From positions 7,526,424-7,590,423 of the forward strand of contig NC_049994.1 in assembly GCF_000003815.2 (NCBI RefSeq): 64,000 nucleotides of DNA. Direction: 5' to 3'. A model generated the notes under the pieces. That model saw nothing but the letters and a program-made list of their open reading frames with translations. It was not told where the DNA came from and did not search any database. The DNA comes from Branchiostoma floridae. Lineage: Eukaryota > Chordata > Leptocardii > Amphioxiformes > Branchiostomatidae. The translations under genes were made by a program, and so were the position numbers. Of this stretch, positions 36,057-46,142 are shown one piece after another (positions within the stretch are counted from its first letter, which is position 1; each line of letters starts with the position of its first letter).

Positions 36057-39000
36057 TTACAGGCGACGGGGAGGTTTGAAAGCCTTGAATTTTTTGTCAA
36101 TGTTTTTTTTCCCCCTCACCTCATACTTTTTATCACTATATTCTACCACATCCAGGTTTGTAGCGATAATGAAGGCTTGGGGAACGATGTCAATATCTGT
36201 ATTTTCGGGTCTCATGTACTTCCCTGTACCACTAGATGGATCGGGGTGAATGAACTGTACTTTGGCTTTACCCCTTTTATACACTTGAAGAACTTCCCCT
36301 GGATACCATCCCGGCACAGGATCTGAATACCAGACCCCCACCCAGCTGCCTTTTTGCACCGGATTTTCCAACAGGCCTTTCTCTGACTTCTCTCTGACTT
36401 CTTCAACATTCTTGTCACCATCTTCAAGTTGAAGGAAATCTTTGTCCCTTTGGCTTTCACTCAGGTGCTGATCAGCAAGTATCTGTAGTCAAACAGAAAT
36501 ACCAAAATGAACATTATTTCTTACAACAATGTGACTATATGTCAAAAAGCAGTTACTCAAGAAACTGGCTAATTTTTACTCTCCAAGCAGAGGTCAAATC
36601 GCGCAGATATAGTAGTAGTCCAAAAAATTACACGAGCGCCCTTCCTTCCTCTGCAACAAAACGCATAGGGGCGGGGATATCCTTTCAAAATCTGTGTTAG
36701 TGCTCCGCCCCCCCAAGCATAAAAAGATTGTTAGCCAAATAGTTTTACTGCCCCAGATCAATGTGCACCCCACATGTTCAGCGGGTTGCTTTTTCGACTA
36801 CTACTATATCTGCGCGATTCGACCTCTGCTTGGAGAGTAGCTAATTTTTAAAACGGTAAGATGTGTCAGACAAGATCAGTTGCCTTTTATCAGTGACACT
36901 GGAGAGATCATGTTGGAGAGCAGTTTTATATACTAGCTGTAAGTTGATATGCCAAAGAGATCAACAAGAGCTCTTATGCATGTAGGATATAAAAACTGAG
37001 ACTGCTAAATACAAGTACAAAATCAATCTATGTCTTGGAGATACTCAATGTTTTTATCCTTTTTGGAAGAAGCTACTTCAACAAATGTAATAAGCAAAGA
37101 TTTGGTAATTATCTGGCTGAGACGTATGAAATCCTTCAACAATTTTATAGTTAGGCTAGCTCATTTTTCCATCACATTTCAACTCATTTCCTGCTGCCAG
37201 TACTGTACTTAAGGCCTGCTCCATATATAATTTTTTAAAGAAATTAACAAACCTCATTTTCTTGAATGTCTGGTTGTTCCTCTCCTTGCCTTCCTTCCTT
37301 CTCTCTCTTCAAGTCTTCTATCTCTTCGGTAAGGAGTTGTCTCTCTCTCTCCCATCTTCCCTTCTCTTTCTCTAACTCTTCTATCTTCTTGTTGAGGAGC
37401 AGTTTCTCTTTCTTCAGATTCTTCACTTCGCCTGCATCTTCAATGTCTTCAGCTGTTTCCAATCCCTTTCCTTGCCTTCCTTCCTTCTCTTTTTTTAAGT
37501 CCTCTAACTCTTGTTTTAAGTCCTCCACCTGCTCATTGAGTTGATCATTTTCCTTCTGTAGACGCTCTGCATTCTCCTTGCATTTCTGCTGTGCAAGCTG
37601 TTGTTGACACAAACACAAAATTGAGTCAGTTGATAATTGCAATTGAAGGGACACCATTATGTTTTTTTTAAATATGAGTGTCTGAACAAGACTGACAATT
37701 GGACGATGTATATCTAAGGCCTGCTTCATACCTACAACAAGTACATTATAGTCATGCGACTGTTACTGTCTATCATTATGGGCAACGATTGTCTTTAGAC
37801 ATGTGTTCAGAGTATCATGAGACACCCACAGCTCAGGATTACATTACAGTGTGTGCATCAGACCAACATTGACCTCTTGCACATGAATTGGTCTCTATCT
37901 GAAGTCTCCCCAATTAGAGTAACCTTGGGTGGGTTGGGAAAAGTCCTGTGTAACAAAAAAAGCACTGGTACATGTCAGCATTCAGGCTAAAAATGTTAAT
38001 AATGAACTTACCCTTATTGTATCTGCGGCATGGTCAAACTCTTTCAGACTCTTGAGCTGGCCATCATGAAATTTTTGCAGAAGATCAAAGACCTTCTGCT
38101 CATCATGGAGGCCAGTCAAGCAGCTGAACAGAGTCTGCTTCACTTCTGTTTTGCTCTGGCGTTGGTACGACCCTGTCTCCCATCTGTCCATTATGCCTTC
38201 AGCAAGCCTGAAGCAGCGCTTGCTGAGAGTGGCTACAGTCAGATGTGTTTGGTTCTGACTGTTTATCTGCTTCAACTGGAATGTTAAAAGAAAACTATTG
38301 TTAGGGCAAGAACAACTTAAAACATCAGAAAACAATAAAGTCTTAGAGGAGAAGAAAAAAGACCTTTATTGTATGTTTTTGCTTTCTAACAAGCTAAGTA
38401 CAGGGTCAAGGTGAAAAATCCTAATTTCATTTGTGTTACAAATAAGGAATACCCGACATGTCATCAATTGAATACTGAACTCAGAAGTCAGATTGTCCAA
38501 AAGTCACAATCAATGTGTTTGGTGTTTGCAATAGGCGGTTATACTTATAGGGCTGCATATACATGTACCCAGTACAGTTCAGTACAGTACAGTGGAAATC
38601 ATTTTGGTATAGGTCCAAAATATCAGAACATCAACAAGCAGGTTTTTGTACCTCAGTTCTGAATAAACTTATATAACTTTTCCTGCCAAAAAAGATTTCC
38701 CCTATCAAATTGATAAAGTTGAAGTTACTAAAATCAACACTTAAATGTGAGAATTTCTTTTGAAAGCTTGGTTTCTCTGCATAAGATACCAAATGTTTAA
38801 ATAAACATTCTGTTAAGTGTTTAAAATGTTTCTGTCATCATTGAAGATATTAAAAGTTGCTTTGTCACAGTGTTCAGGGGCTTTACCAGACTGACAATAT
38901 TGGCCACAGTATATGGAGAATAATCTACTAGAGGAGTTTATTCAATGGCCAATTTCTCAATTTTTGTCCCCAAATCCTACAATCCATGCTTTGACAGGAA

Positions 39001-42000
39001 ATGTCACGACTTAGACAAAATCAATTAAAAAAAAAACAGCACCACAAGCATCTGATTGAACAAAACTCTGTCTACATATTGGGAAATATCTCCAACATCT
39101 CTTTACTTCATTTCATTTTAAAACTTAAATGTAGTAGATGAAATTAATACTATTTGTAGTTCTTTTCTTAACTGGAATTATATACTTAGTAATTGGTTTA
39201 TTCATCATCTTGTCCATCATGGTTTAATTGCTTAGAAACTTTCCTTCTGTGGATGACAACAGCTACTCTCCAAGCAGAGGTAGAGTCGCGAAGATATAGT
39301 AGTAGTCAGGAAATTTACTGGTCCGTTCCTCTTACCTCTGCCTCAAAACGGAACGGTACAAGCCTATTAAATATAATCACTTTGACACATCCAGGGAGTT
39401 TTGTAAAGGTGCTAAGTTTTCGACAAGAGTAAGGAGTTTCTGCCTGCAGGTGTTTCCTGTCTGTCAGTCTGACCAAACAACACTCCACCACATTAATCAA
39501 TTTGCAATTAGCCCTCAGGCACGGACTTGCAAATAAACTTCTTTCAGGCCATGACTTCAGTTGCATGAATTAAGTGTCTCAAGTGAGTGACCCCTTCCTC
39601 TTTTTTCCCGAAACAGCAAAAACATGATACCAGTAAAACCAAAAAAAAAGACTATAAGACTTCAAGGTAAGATTTGTGCCCCTGTCCCTCCCAAAACCAT
39701 TACATCTAGAGTCAATCTAAAGCAAGGACAACAATAACAATCAACTCACATCTTTGCCAGTTACAGATGGGACATGCTTCTTTCTCCACCAGCTTTGTGC
39801 TTTCTTTAGTACCTCATCTTCTCTGGCCTTTTCCAGGTCTGGATGCTTCTCCCGCATCAGATTGACTGTAAGCCTGAAGTCCTCTTCGGTGGTGCTACTT
39901 TTGTATGATGTTTTCTTCATCTTCTTTTTCTGTCTGTTTCCTGCAAGATCCCTGTCTTCTTCTGATTCAGATGTAGGACGAGATCTTTGCAAAATGTTCT
40001 TCTTGGAACGCGGAGTGTTTGGGTGGGGCACTTTGTTCTGTAGCTTTATGACAGATCCCTCTTCTGATTCAGATGAGCTTCTACTGGTAGAGCGAGATCT
40101 TTTTGAGTTCTTGGAACGCGGAGTGTTTGGGTGGGGCACTTTGTTCTGTAGCTTTATGACAGATCCCTCTTCTGATTCAGATGAGCTTCTACTGGTAGAG
40201 CGAGATCTTTTTGAGTTCTTCTTGGAACGTGGAGTGTTTGGGTGGGACACATTCTTTTTCCGTAGCTTTACCTGGCGTCCGACAGATTCCACTTTTGATG
40301 CACGTGCAGTTTTGGCCTTAGAAGGTGATGCCTTGCCTTGTTTGGGAGACTGCTTGTTCAGATGCTTTTTCTGGACAGGGGTAACCGGGAACTTGTACGG
40401 ATCTCTTTCTTCTGATGGACCTGCAACAGTCACAGAGTGTTCCTCGTCATCTGAGTCTGCACCCTCTAGTTGTGTTTCACTTTCTTGAAGTTTCAGGTAT
40501 TTCTGTACAAACTGGCTAGCATCTTCTATTTCTTCCAGCTCGGCCCAGATTGATCCTTCGTGTGCCATATAATCACCCATGTCCACAATATCCTTCTCAT
40601 CTCCAGCATCATACCCCTGGTTGCTTGTGGAATCTGAAAACTGAAAAGAAAGGAATTTTCAACAAAGAGTTTGTCAATTTTGTACCTCAAACAAAGTAGA
40701 AGATGAAGTGCACTTCATTGTTGATTGTACTATTGTCAATGAAAGAAAGACTCTATAGTTACATAGAAAAAAAACACATGAGTAGCACTGACAAGTTTAT
40801 ATTCCTAATGCGTTTGAACAAACCGACCATAGCTAAACCCATACAGTCCTACATTTTCACAATTACCAAGAAGCGAGAAGAAGCCGAACTTCTGTGTTAG
40901 ACTAGATCTGTGATACTTTTATGTATAAACAAAAACTGTACTTTAAAAACTTTTCTTTGTGTTGTATTGACCAACTTTAAATGCCCAAAATCAATTAACA
41001 ATGGGTGCGAAATGTCACCTTGTGTGCCATTATATTAGTGTTAATTGGCTACTTTGCATTTGAAACAGTTGACTTGGTTCAAACCATCACAGTTGTCATT
41101 AATTCATTTGTCACTTGCATACAAGAAGGAGCCAGCCTATTTTAAAGTTCTCCATATAGGTCCTCTTGCTAGTAACAATATCTTTTCAAATCTTTTGGAC
41201 TGGCTAAAGGGAGAGAAGTTACTACAGTAGGTAGGAGTCTGTGTAAATTGTACTCCTCACATTTCCAAATGAATTAGTAAATAGTTAGGAACCTTCACCT
41301 CACCTTCTACCCCAGTGGCTAATACTAATAGGAATTGCAATTTTTTACACCCCCCCTCCCAAGTAATGATTAAGTATGAAAGTCAATGTATGTTCTATGG
41401 AAATATTGCAAAATAAAGTTCACAACCAACAATACATACTAATGTAAAAGTATGAGTGGCTATACAGAAAATCCGGGTCAGAGGATCAGGTCCAGGTCCA
41501 GACCTCACTATATAATTTGATGATAATCTGGATGCCAATTATATTTAGGTTCTAACCTAGCTGTTTTTTTGTAGGTCTTCCTATAATTTTGTCCTGTTCA
41601 TTCATATCTGCTGACATGACTAAAACAGTACAAAATTGACCTTCAAAACCAACTGAAGTATGTCAAATAAAATCTGGAGCCTAACCTCTGCTTGGAGAGT
41701 AGCCAAATCAGTCTGATTTCCAGCACATGTACCTAGATTTGAGCTCCTTGGTTGCAGGGACAACTCTCTCCCAAATATATTTTTAATCTTTGCAGAAGTC
41801 ACTAGGCACATGGAATGAAACTTGAGATTCCAAAATTCAACTGGAATCTTCTCTGTTCTCCAGCTAAACATGCATACTGCGTACTTTTTTGGCAGTGTTT
41901 TAGGTGTTTTCAAGGAGGTAATTTACCCCAGCCTGGATACCAGACCCCAGCCCAATCTTCTAGCGTCTGGTATCCAGGCTAAACTACCCTCTCCAAGAGG

Positions 42001-42392
42001 AGAGTAATGTGGTGGGTCACTGCTTTTATACCTACCACATATGGTTTGGGCAAATATTCTGTTGCTATAATTTAAAAGTAGAAACCATATAGTACATGTA
42101 ATAACAAATTTGATTATGTATTGATACACACTCTTGATACACAGCAAGAAATAATCCTTTTCAGACAATGTGTGAGAAAAAAAAGAAAAGTACTTACCCA
42201 AACAGAAATGAGCCTGGGGTTCTCTTTTACTCTGGAGATGTATCGAACTGGCACCCAGTCGTCATCATTCAGGTATAACGAATTGAAGTAACCAACTTTC
42301 TTCACTTTGCTGCGCTTTGTTGTAACGGTCACAAAACACCAAGTCATATCTGGAATATCTGATATATTTTCTGAATCAGATTCAGAAGCCAT
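36057..42392 (-). CDS. Gene L: element-encoded SR-repeat / coiled-coil / Tudor-like protein, 5 exons, 706 aa
   Basis: Exons in transcript order: 42392-42198, 40640-39750, 38275-38012, 37597-37253, 36482-36057; every junction is GT-AG in phase 0. Residues 1-65 begin MASESDSENISD and hold a small Trp/Tyr-rich segment (VGYFNSLYL, WVPVRYIS). Residues ~66-362 are acidic then Lys/Ser-rich, with three near-identical 36-37 residue repeats of type HPNTPRSK...SRSTSRSSSESEE, a KKKMKK basic cluster and a helical tail ending WWRKKH. Residues ~363-450 are helical with no known domain. Residues ~451-565 are a strong Glu/Lys/Leu coiled coil. Residues ~566-706 hold a Tudor-like fold (VGVWYSDPVPGWYPGEV, VQFIHP, KYMRPENTDIDIV) and a basic tail. 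I infer a nuclear DNA- or chromatin-associated partner of the transposase; the family is unknown to me. It runs divergently from gene R. Confidence 0.85.
36578..36838. mobile_element. 261 bp MITE with ~43 bp near-perfect inverted repeats and target duplication
   Basis: 'actctccaagcagaggtc...gcgcagatatagtagtagtc' is mirrored by 'gactactactatatctgcgcgattcgacctctgcttggagagt'-type sequence at the right. Direct repeats 'gctaattttt' flank both sides. It lies in the last intron of gene L. Solo ends of the same family occur at 39263-39306 and 41686-41704. Confidence 0.9.
38345..38412 (-). mobile_element. 3' tail of a retroelement
   Basis: 'aaagacctttattgtatgtt' plus 'tctaacaagctaagtacagg' mirrors the tail of 56340-56655. 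Only the last ~65 bases are present. Confidence 0.5.
40005..40235. repeat. Coding tandem repeat of 108-111 bp in gene L exon 2
   Basis: 'ggagtgtttgggtgggg/aca' recurs at 40012, 40120 and 40231. The first two units are almost identical at DNA level, which argues for recent in-frame expansion of the SR-like Ser/Arg repeats. Confidence 0.92.
40690..40990 (+). mobile_element. 3' end of a non-LTR retrotransposon
   Basis: A frame ending ...FIFLMRLNKPTIAKPI..., then a stop, matches in style and partly in sequence ('aagaagcgagaagaag') the element at 56340-56655. Both sit on the plus strand. Too short to classify. Confidence 0.4.
41930..41980. repeat. 51 bp perfect hairpin MITE
   Basis: 'agcctggataccagac' is mirrored exactly by 'gtctggtatccaggct' around an 18-19 base loop. 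It sits in intron 1 of gene L. Confidence 0.8.
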
Positions 42393-43568
42393 GATGACGT
42401 CACTGGTAGAAAACTTGACAAACTTTGGACTTCCCAACCAACAGCAAGCAAGCCTCAAGGAGTGACTAACAATGAAGACTCTAGGTGCAAGCAAGCCTTT
42501 AGGGGCGACTGACTTCCTATACAAAAAGGGGTGCTTGTGAGACTTTCAGATAATGAAAGATGGATTTTCTTTTCTTTTCATGCTACTTAAAGCTGGAAAT
42601 TTACACAATGATGGCCAGGTTTACATGTAATGGCAGTTTACAATGGTTTGGAAGAAACTAAAAATATTCTTGATTCAAATCCGTCTTCACTACTACCCTA
42701 CAAAAAATATTGATGGTGCCTCCCATTTTCTTTGTTCCCCAAGCAGTTATCAACAGTCATTGAACAATTGTTCCCTCTCAGTTCTGGAACTGAAATGAGG
42801 GAATTTAGCACCTATGTGCTAATTCATTTATCACAGGCATCATTATTCACGCTGATGCAAAACATATGCCAACAGTTCTCACCATGCTCTGTGTTTAAAC
42901 AATCTCTTTCAACCTCCTTGGTTTAAAGTAAGCCATCTACTCTTTTTGGAAAAGAATGCATTCAAACATTTATAGCACAATATATGAATCATAACAAGTC
43001 AGAATGATAGAATTTGTTTTTTGATTTGATAGAATAGTTTTATTCCACCGCGGTAGAATCAAGTTGCGGTAGAATAAAACTCCTCTGCCGGCTAAGACTC
43101 CTTCTCCAGCTTAATTTGTTACTGTCTTAAACCACCGCAAGATCTGCTTGGAGGTTAAACAAAACACACGTTAAAAACCTTAGGACAACATAATAATTCT
43201 ATCTCATGATTCGTCATAACCAGGAGGGCACAAGGCGTTATATATTCATCACAACATTCTTAAAAAGATACTAAGATTGTGCTAAATCACAACAAGGAGG
43301 CTGAAAAAAGACCAATTTGTAACAGTGGGGGGTTAAGTAGAGTTAAACAGCCATGTGAATGATCAGCCTTTTCTAGCGTAGTAGTTTCGCTACTGGCTTT
43401 GTGATCTGCCAGCCTGGGTTCTATCTGGGAGGTTGGCATGAAATTCTTTCTGCACATTCTTTCTGTTCCTACTCGCCCCTTTAATTCTTACAAGCTTTTA
43501 AAGGAATAACAGTCCTAAAGTACAATCACATTTAGGAATAGCCAAGGAATAGCCAAACCCCAGCCTGG

Positions 43569-43788
43569 TTGTAAGAGGGTCTGCATGGGGGGTCCCGACA
43601 ACGATTTACGCTGAATTCAGAAGAACACCCTATGTATTACGCTAAATCAAGGAAGGCAATTACGCTAAATTTGGTCGACTCGCTACGATTTACGTAGATA
43701 AGATGGTTTTCCCTGCGAATTACGGGAAATAAAATAGGCTGCCTATGCCCTACGGAAAAGAGCATGCAGACCCTCTTGTAAAATAATC
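43569..43788. mobile_element. MITE with TAAGAGGGTCTGCATG ends
   Basis: 'gtaagagggtctgcatg' at the left is mirrored by 'catgcagaccctcttgtaa' at the right. The interior repeats 'gatttacgctgaatt', 'attacgctaaat' and 'aattacgggaaat' motifs. Confidence 0.75.
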
Positions 43789-43789
43789 T

Positions 43790-43900
43790 ACCCCACTCCA
43801 TAGGGGAATTTCACCAGTACAATGAAGCTGTAAATAGCGTCTGTCTTCTCTGTCATGGTTAGTGGAAGACTAGCTCTTCAGTGAGCTAAAACTGGATTAA
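43790..43900 (+). mobile_element. SINE tail, same family as 28090-28370
   Basis: Carries 'ggggaatttcaccagtacaatga' split by substitutions relative to the other copy, 'tctgtcttctctgtca' and 'agtggaagactagctcttca'. The tRNA-like head is absent. Confidence 0.6.
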
Positions 43901-43975
43901 AATCACCTTCCTTTCCTTTTTCCTTTCCTTTCTGTGAAGTTCAACTGTCATTTCCTGCCAGGAGGTACTGTAAAT

Positions 43976-45476
43976 GCATTTAAGTTCACAGGGATTTAAT
44001 TTTGGAGAAGCGGTAAAAATGATTTTTCGGGTGGTTCTAAGGCCCACTTTACATTACGTTTTTCGCGTTAGCGGGACTGGCGTTAGCGGGACTGCGTTAA
44101 CGGGAGCCCCGTGTAAAGAGAGTTCCCGTTAACGTAGCCCCGCTAACGCCAAATTTTCTCCCGTCCACTCCGAAGCGTACGGCCGTAGGCTCAGCGGGAG
44201 TCCCCGTGAACGCCAAACTGCGTATAAAGAGAACACGTCGGGCTCGCGTTAGCGGCAGTCAGGGTTTAGACGTTTAGCATAAAGCGCGCGCTTATTAGCA
44301 TATGGCGCGAAAATGGTAGGTACAGATTTGCAAAACATTGGAGGAAAATTGCCAGCAGCGATCATGTTCATAACGCTGGGTAAGAATACAGTGATAAGAA
44401 AACAGTCTTCCGATAGTTACTTTTTTATATACTAGTAGAATGAATGTCAACCCAAAAATCAACCCGAACTACGCAGAAAAAATAGTTTTCACGGCCTGCC
44501 TTTTCCGTAATGGCCACCTACGCAGGCTCTTACGTCATTCGGGTCTGCAGTCAACCTTCAAAGCAGGCGGGATGTCAGCGAAAAATAGTCTCATTCTCAC
44601 ATTTTTGGACGACCTATTTTTGCACAATTTTCGTGGAAGACCTTTAAAAAAATATACGATAAAGTTCGATTCCGAATAATTTCTCTTGCAATACATTGTT
44701 ACGTTGTACCGAAACCAGAAGCCGCTATCTCTGCAAATTGTGTATAAAGTAATCCCATTACGCGTCTCCGATTGGCCGTTGCTATGACAGTGGTGGCCGT
44801 TGCTATGACATTGGTGGGGAAATTCCCGCTACATGAACTGCTGGCAGCTTGAGTTTTTACGTACGAGGTAGTTATTATACCTGCAGGAATTATGCGTATA
44901 TCACGGTTATTTCAGTACGTAGCCATAATTTAGCAGGTCATCACTGAAAGAAAGGGATCTTCTATCAAACAGTTCGCTTTGAAAGGGTTTTTAAGTGCTT
45001 TTTTATCGAAAATTTTGTGGTCGAAGTTACCGGAAGTGTCAGCGAAACAACAAGGTAGGCAGGGACTTGTATTTCTCATGCAAGTCACGTATTTGAATTT
45101 TCAATCACTTGGTAGCGGTACGCAAACAAAAAATTTACGGTTGTTCAATATAACAACGTGCAGCTAAAAAAAAACTGCGATCTTAACGGGTAGAATTTCA
45201 CCAAGATTTTACAATCCACCGCGCGCCGCGGGTGTCCTGTCAGATTTCCGGGCGGTGTGTCTAAAGAGGTGCCGATAGCGGCGTCCCGATAACGGGGAAT
45301 TTACCGCTAACGCGAAAAGCGTAATGTAAAGTGGGCCTAAGTTTGCGGTAGCACCATGCACTGCAGTCTCTTCTTGCCACGGAAAAATGTTTGCGGTGGT
45401 TTTAAGTTCGCGGTGAAGCTGCCACCGCAAAAACCGTGAACATTAAACCATCGCGAAAGTTTCTGCATTTACAGTA
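43976..45476. mobile_element. MITE of the TACTGTAAA family, disrupted by a nested element
   Basis: Left end 'tactgtaaatgcatttaag' followed by 'ttcacagggatttaatttt'; right end 'ccgtgaacattaaaccatcg' then 'ttctgcatttacagta'. The two halves are separated by the element at 44041-45337, so the original was ~200 bp. Confidence 0.8.
44041..45337. mobile_element. PIF/Harbinger-like non-autonomous transposon, 1.3 kb
   Basis: Long inverted ends: 'ggcccactttacattacg' and 'cgcgttagcg' are mirrored by 'cgctaacgcg' and 'cgtaatgtaaagtgggcc'. A 3-bp TAA flanks both ends, matching the TWA duplication of PIF/Harbinger elements. Subterminal 'cgttagcgggact' motifs are repeated. An internal plus-strand frame at 44440-44679 has no recognisable domain. 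Confidence 0.88.
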
Positions 45477-46142
45477 TCTGATACTGTGATAGCACCTTGA
45501 ACATAGATTTGGTATATTCACCATGGGTACCAGGGAATGTTTATGCTTATTCCATGTTTTTTTGTCATATCCTACCATATACCATCACTAATTTTCACTA
45601 AATTTGCCTTCTAACAAAATAAATGAATAAACAGTTTCCAAATTCAAATCTTGAGTCAGTATTTAAATAAAAACCCCTATTGTGCAGCTGGTGAAGGCTG
45701 CTGCACAAAGACAGGTATTCTTGTCCAACCAAGGTGCCAATTGCCATCCTAGTCCCATATTGTGAAACCACCAGGAATTTCTTTAGGTAATATCCATCAC
45801 AATGGGCAAACAATCTACCCTACTTCAGGTCAGGTTGTCAGATTGCCTGGACATGGAGCATTCAGCCCCTGGGTCTGGCAGCCCAGTGGAAGAGTAACAT
45901 GTTGCTGGACTGTTACCTCAGTGTCTTTTGCGTGCTTCTTGTACTAGTCTTTCAAAGTTTCAGTAGAAGAATGTAAAAGGTGGCCATCTTATAGAAGAAG
46001 GTTAGTAACTTTGGTTTATTGCTTTGTTGCAGATTATCTGAATTTTTCACGATTTTGAAATTCTAACAATTTATAAGTAGTATGAGATGACAAAACTATT
46101 AGTAAAGTAACATTCTTCTTTTTTTTTATTAGTAGGTGGAAA

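Larger units (their letters stand above)
42393..46142. promoter_or_regulatory. Central divergent-promoter region of the giant element
   Basis: This 3.75 kb stretch separates the start codons of gene L (-) and gene R (+). It holds no other coding region. Much of it is nested insertion (43569-43788, 43976-45476). Removing those leaves ~2 kb that should contain both promoters and any 5' non-coding exons. A pyrimidine tract and AG just before the gene R start (46120-46133) suggest that exon 1 as drawn may follow a non-coding exon. Confidence 0.5.

Noticed and set aside
39754-40488. 244-codon plus-strand frame
   Set aside because: It is the antisense shadow of gene L exon 2; the minus strand gives spliceable, phase-consistent exons, whereas this frame is a Cys/Phe/Ser-rich antisense of Lys/Glu/Ser codons.
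39263-41704. One composite transposon bounded by the solo MITE ends at 39263 and 41704
   Set aside because: The interval contains exon 2 of gene L in frame with its other exons, there is no matching target duplication, and the right fragment is only ~19 bases long.
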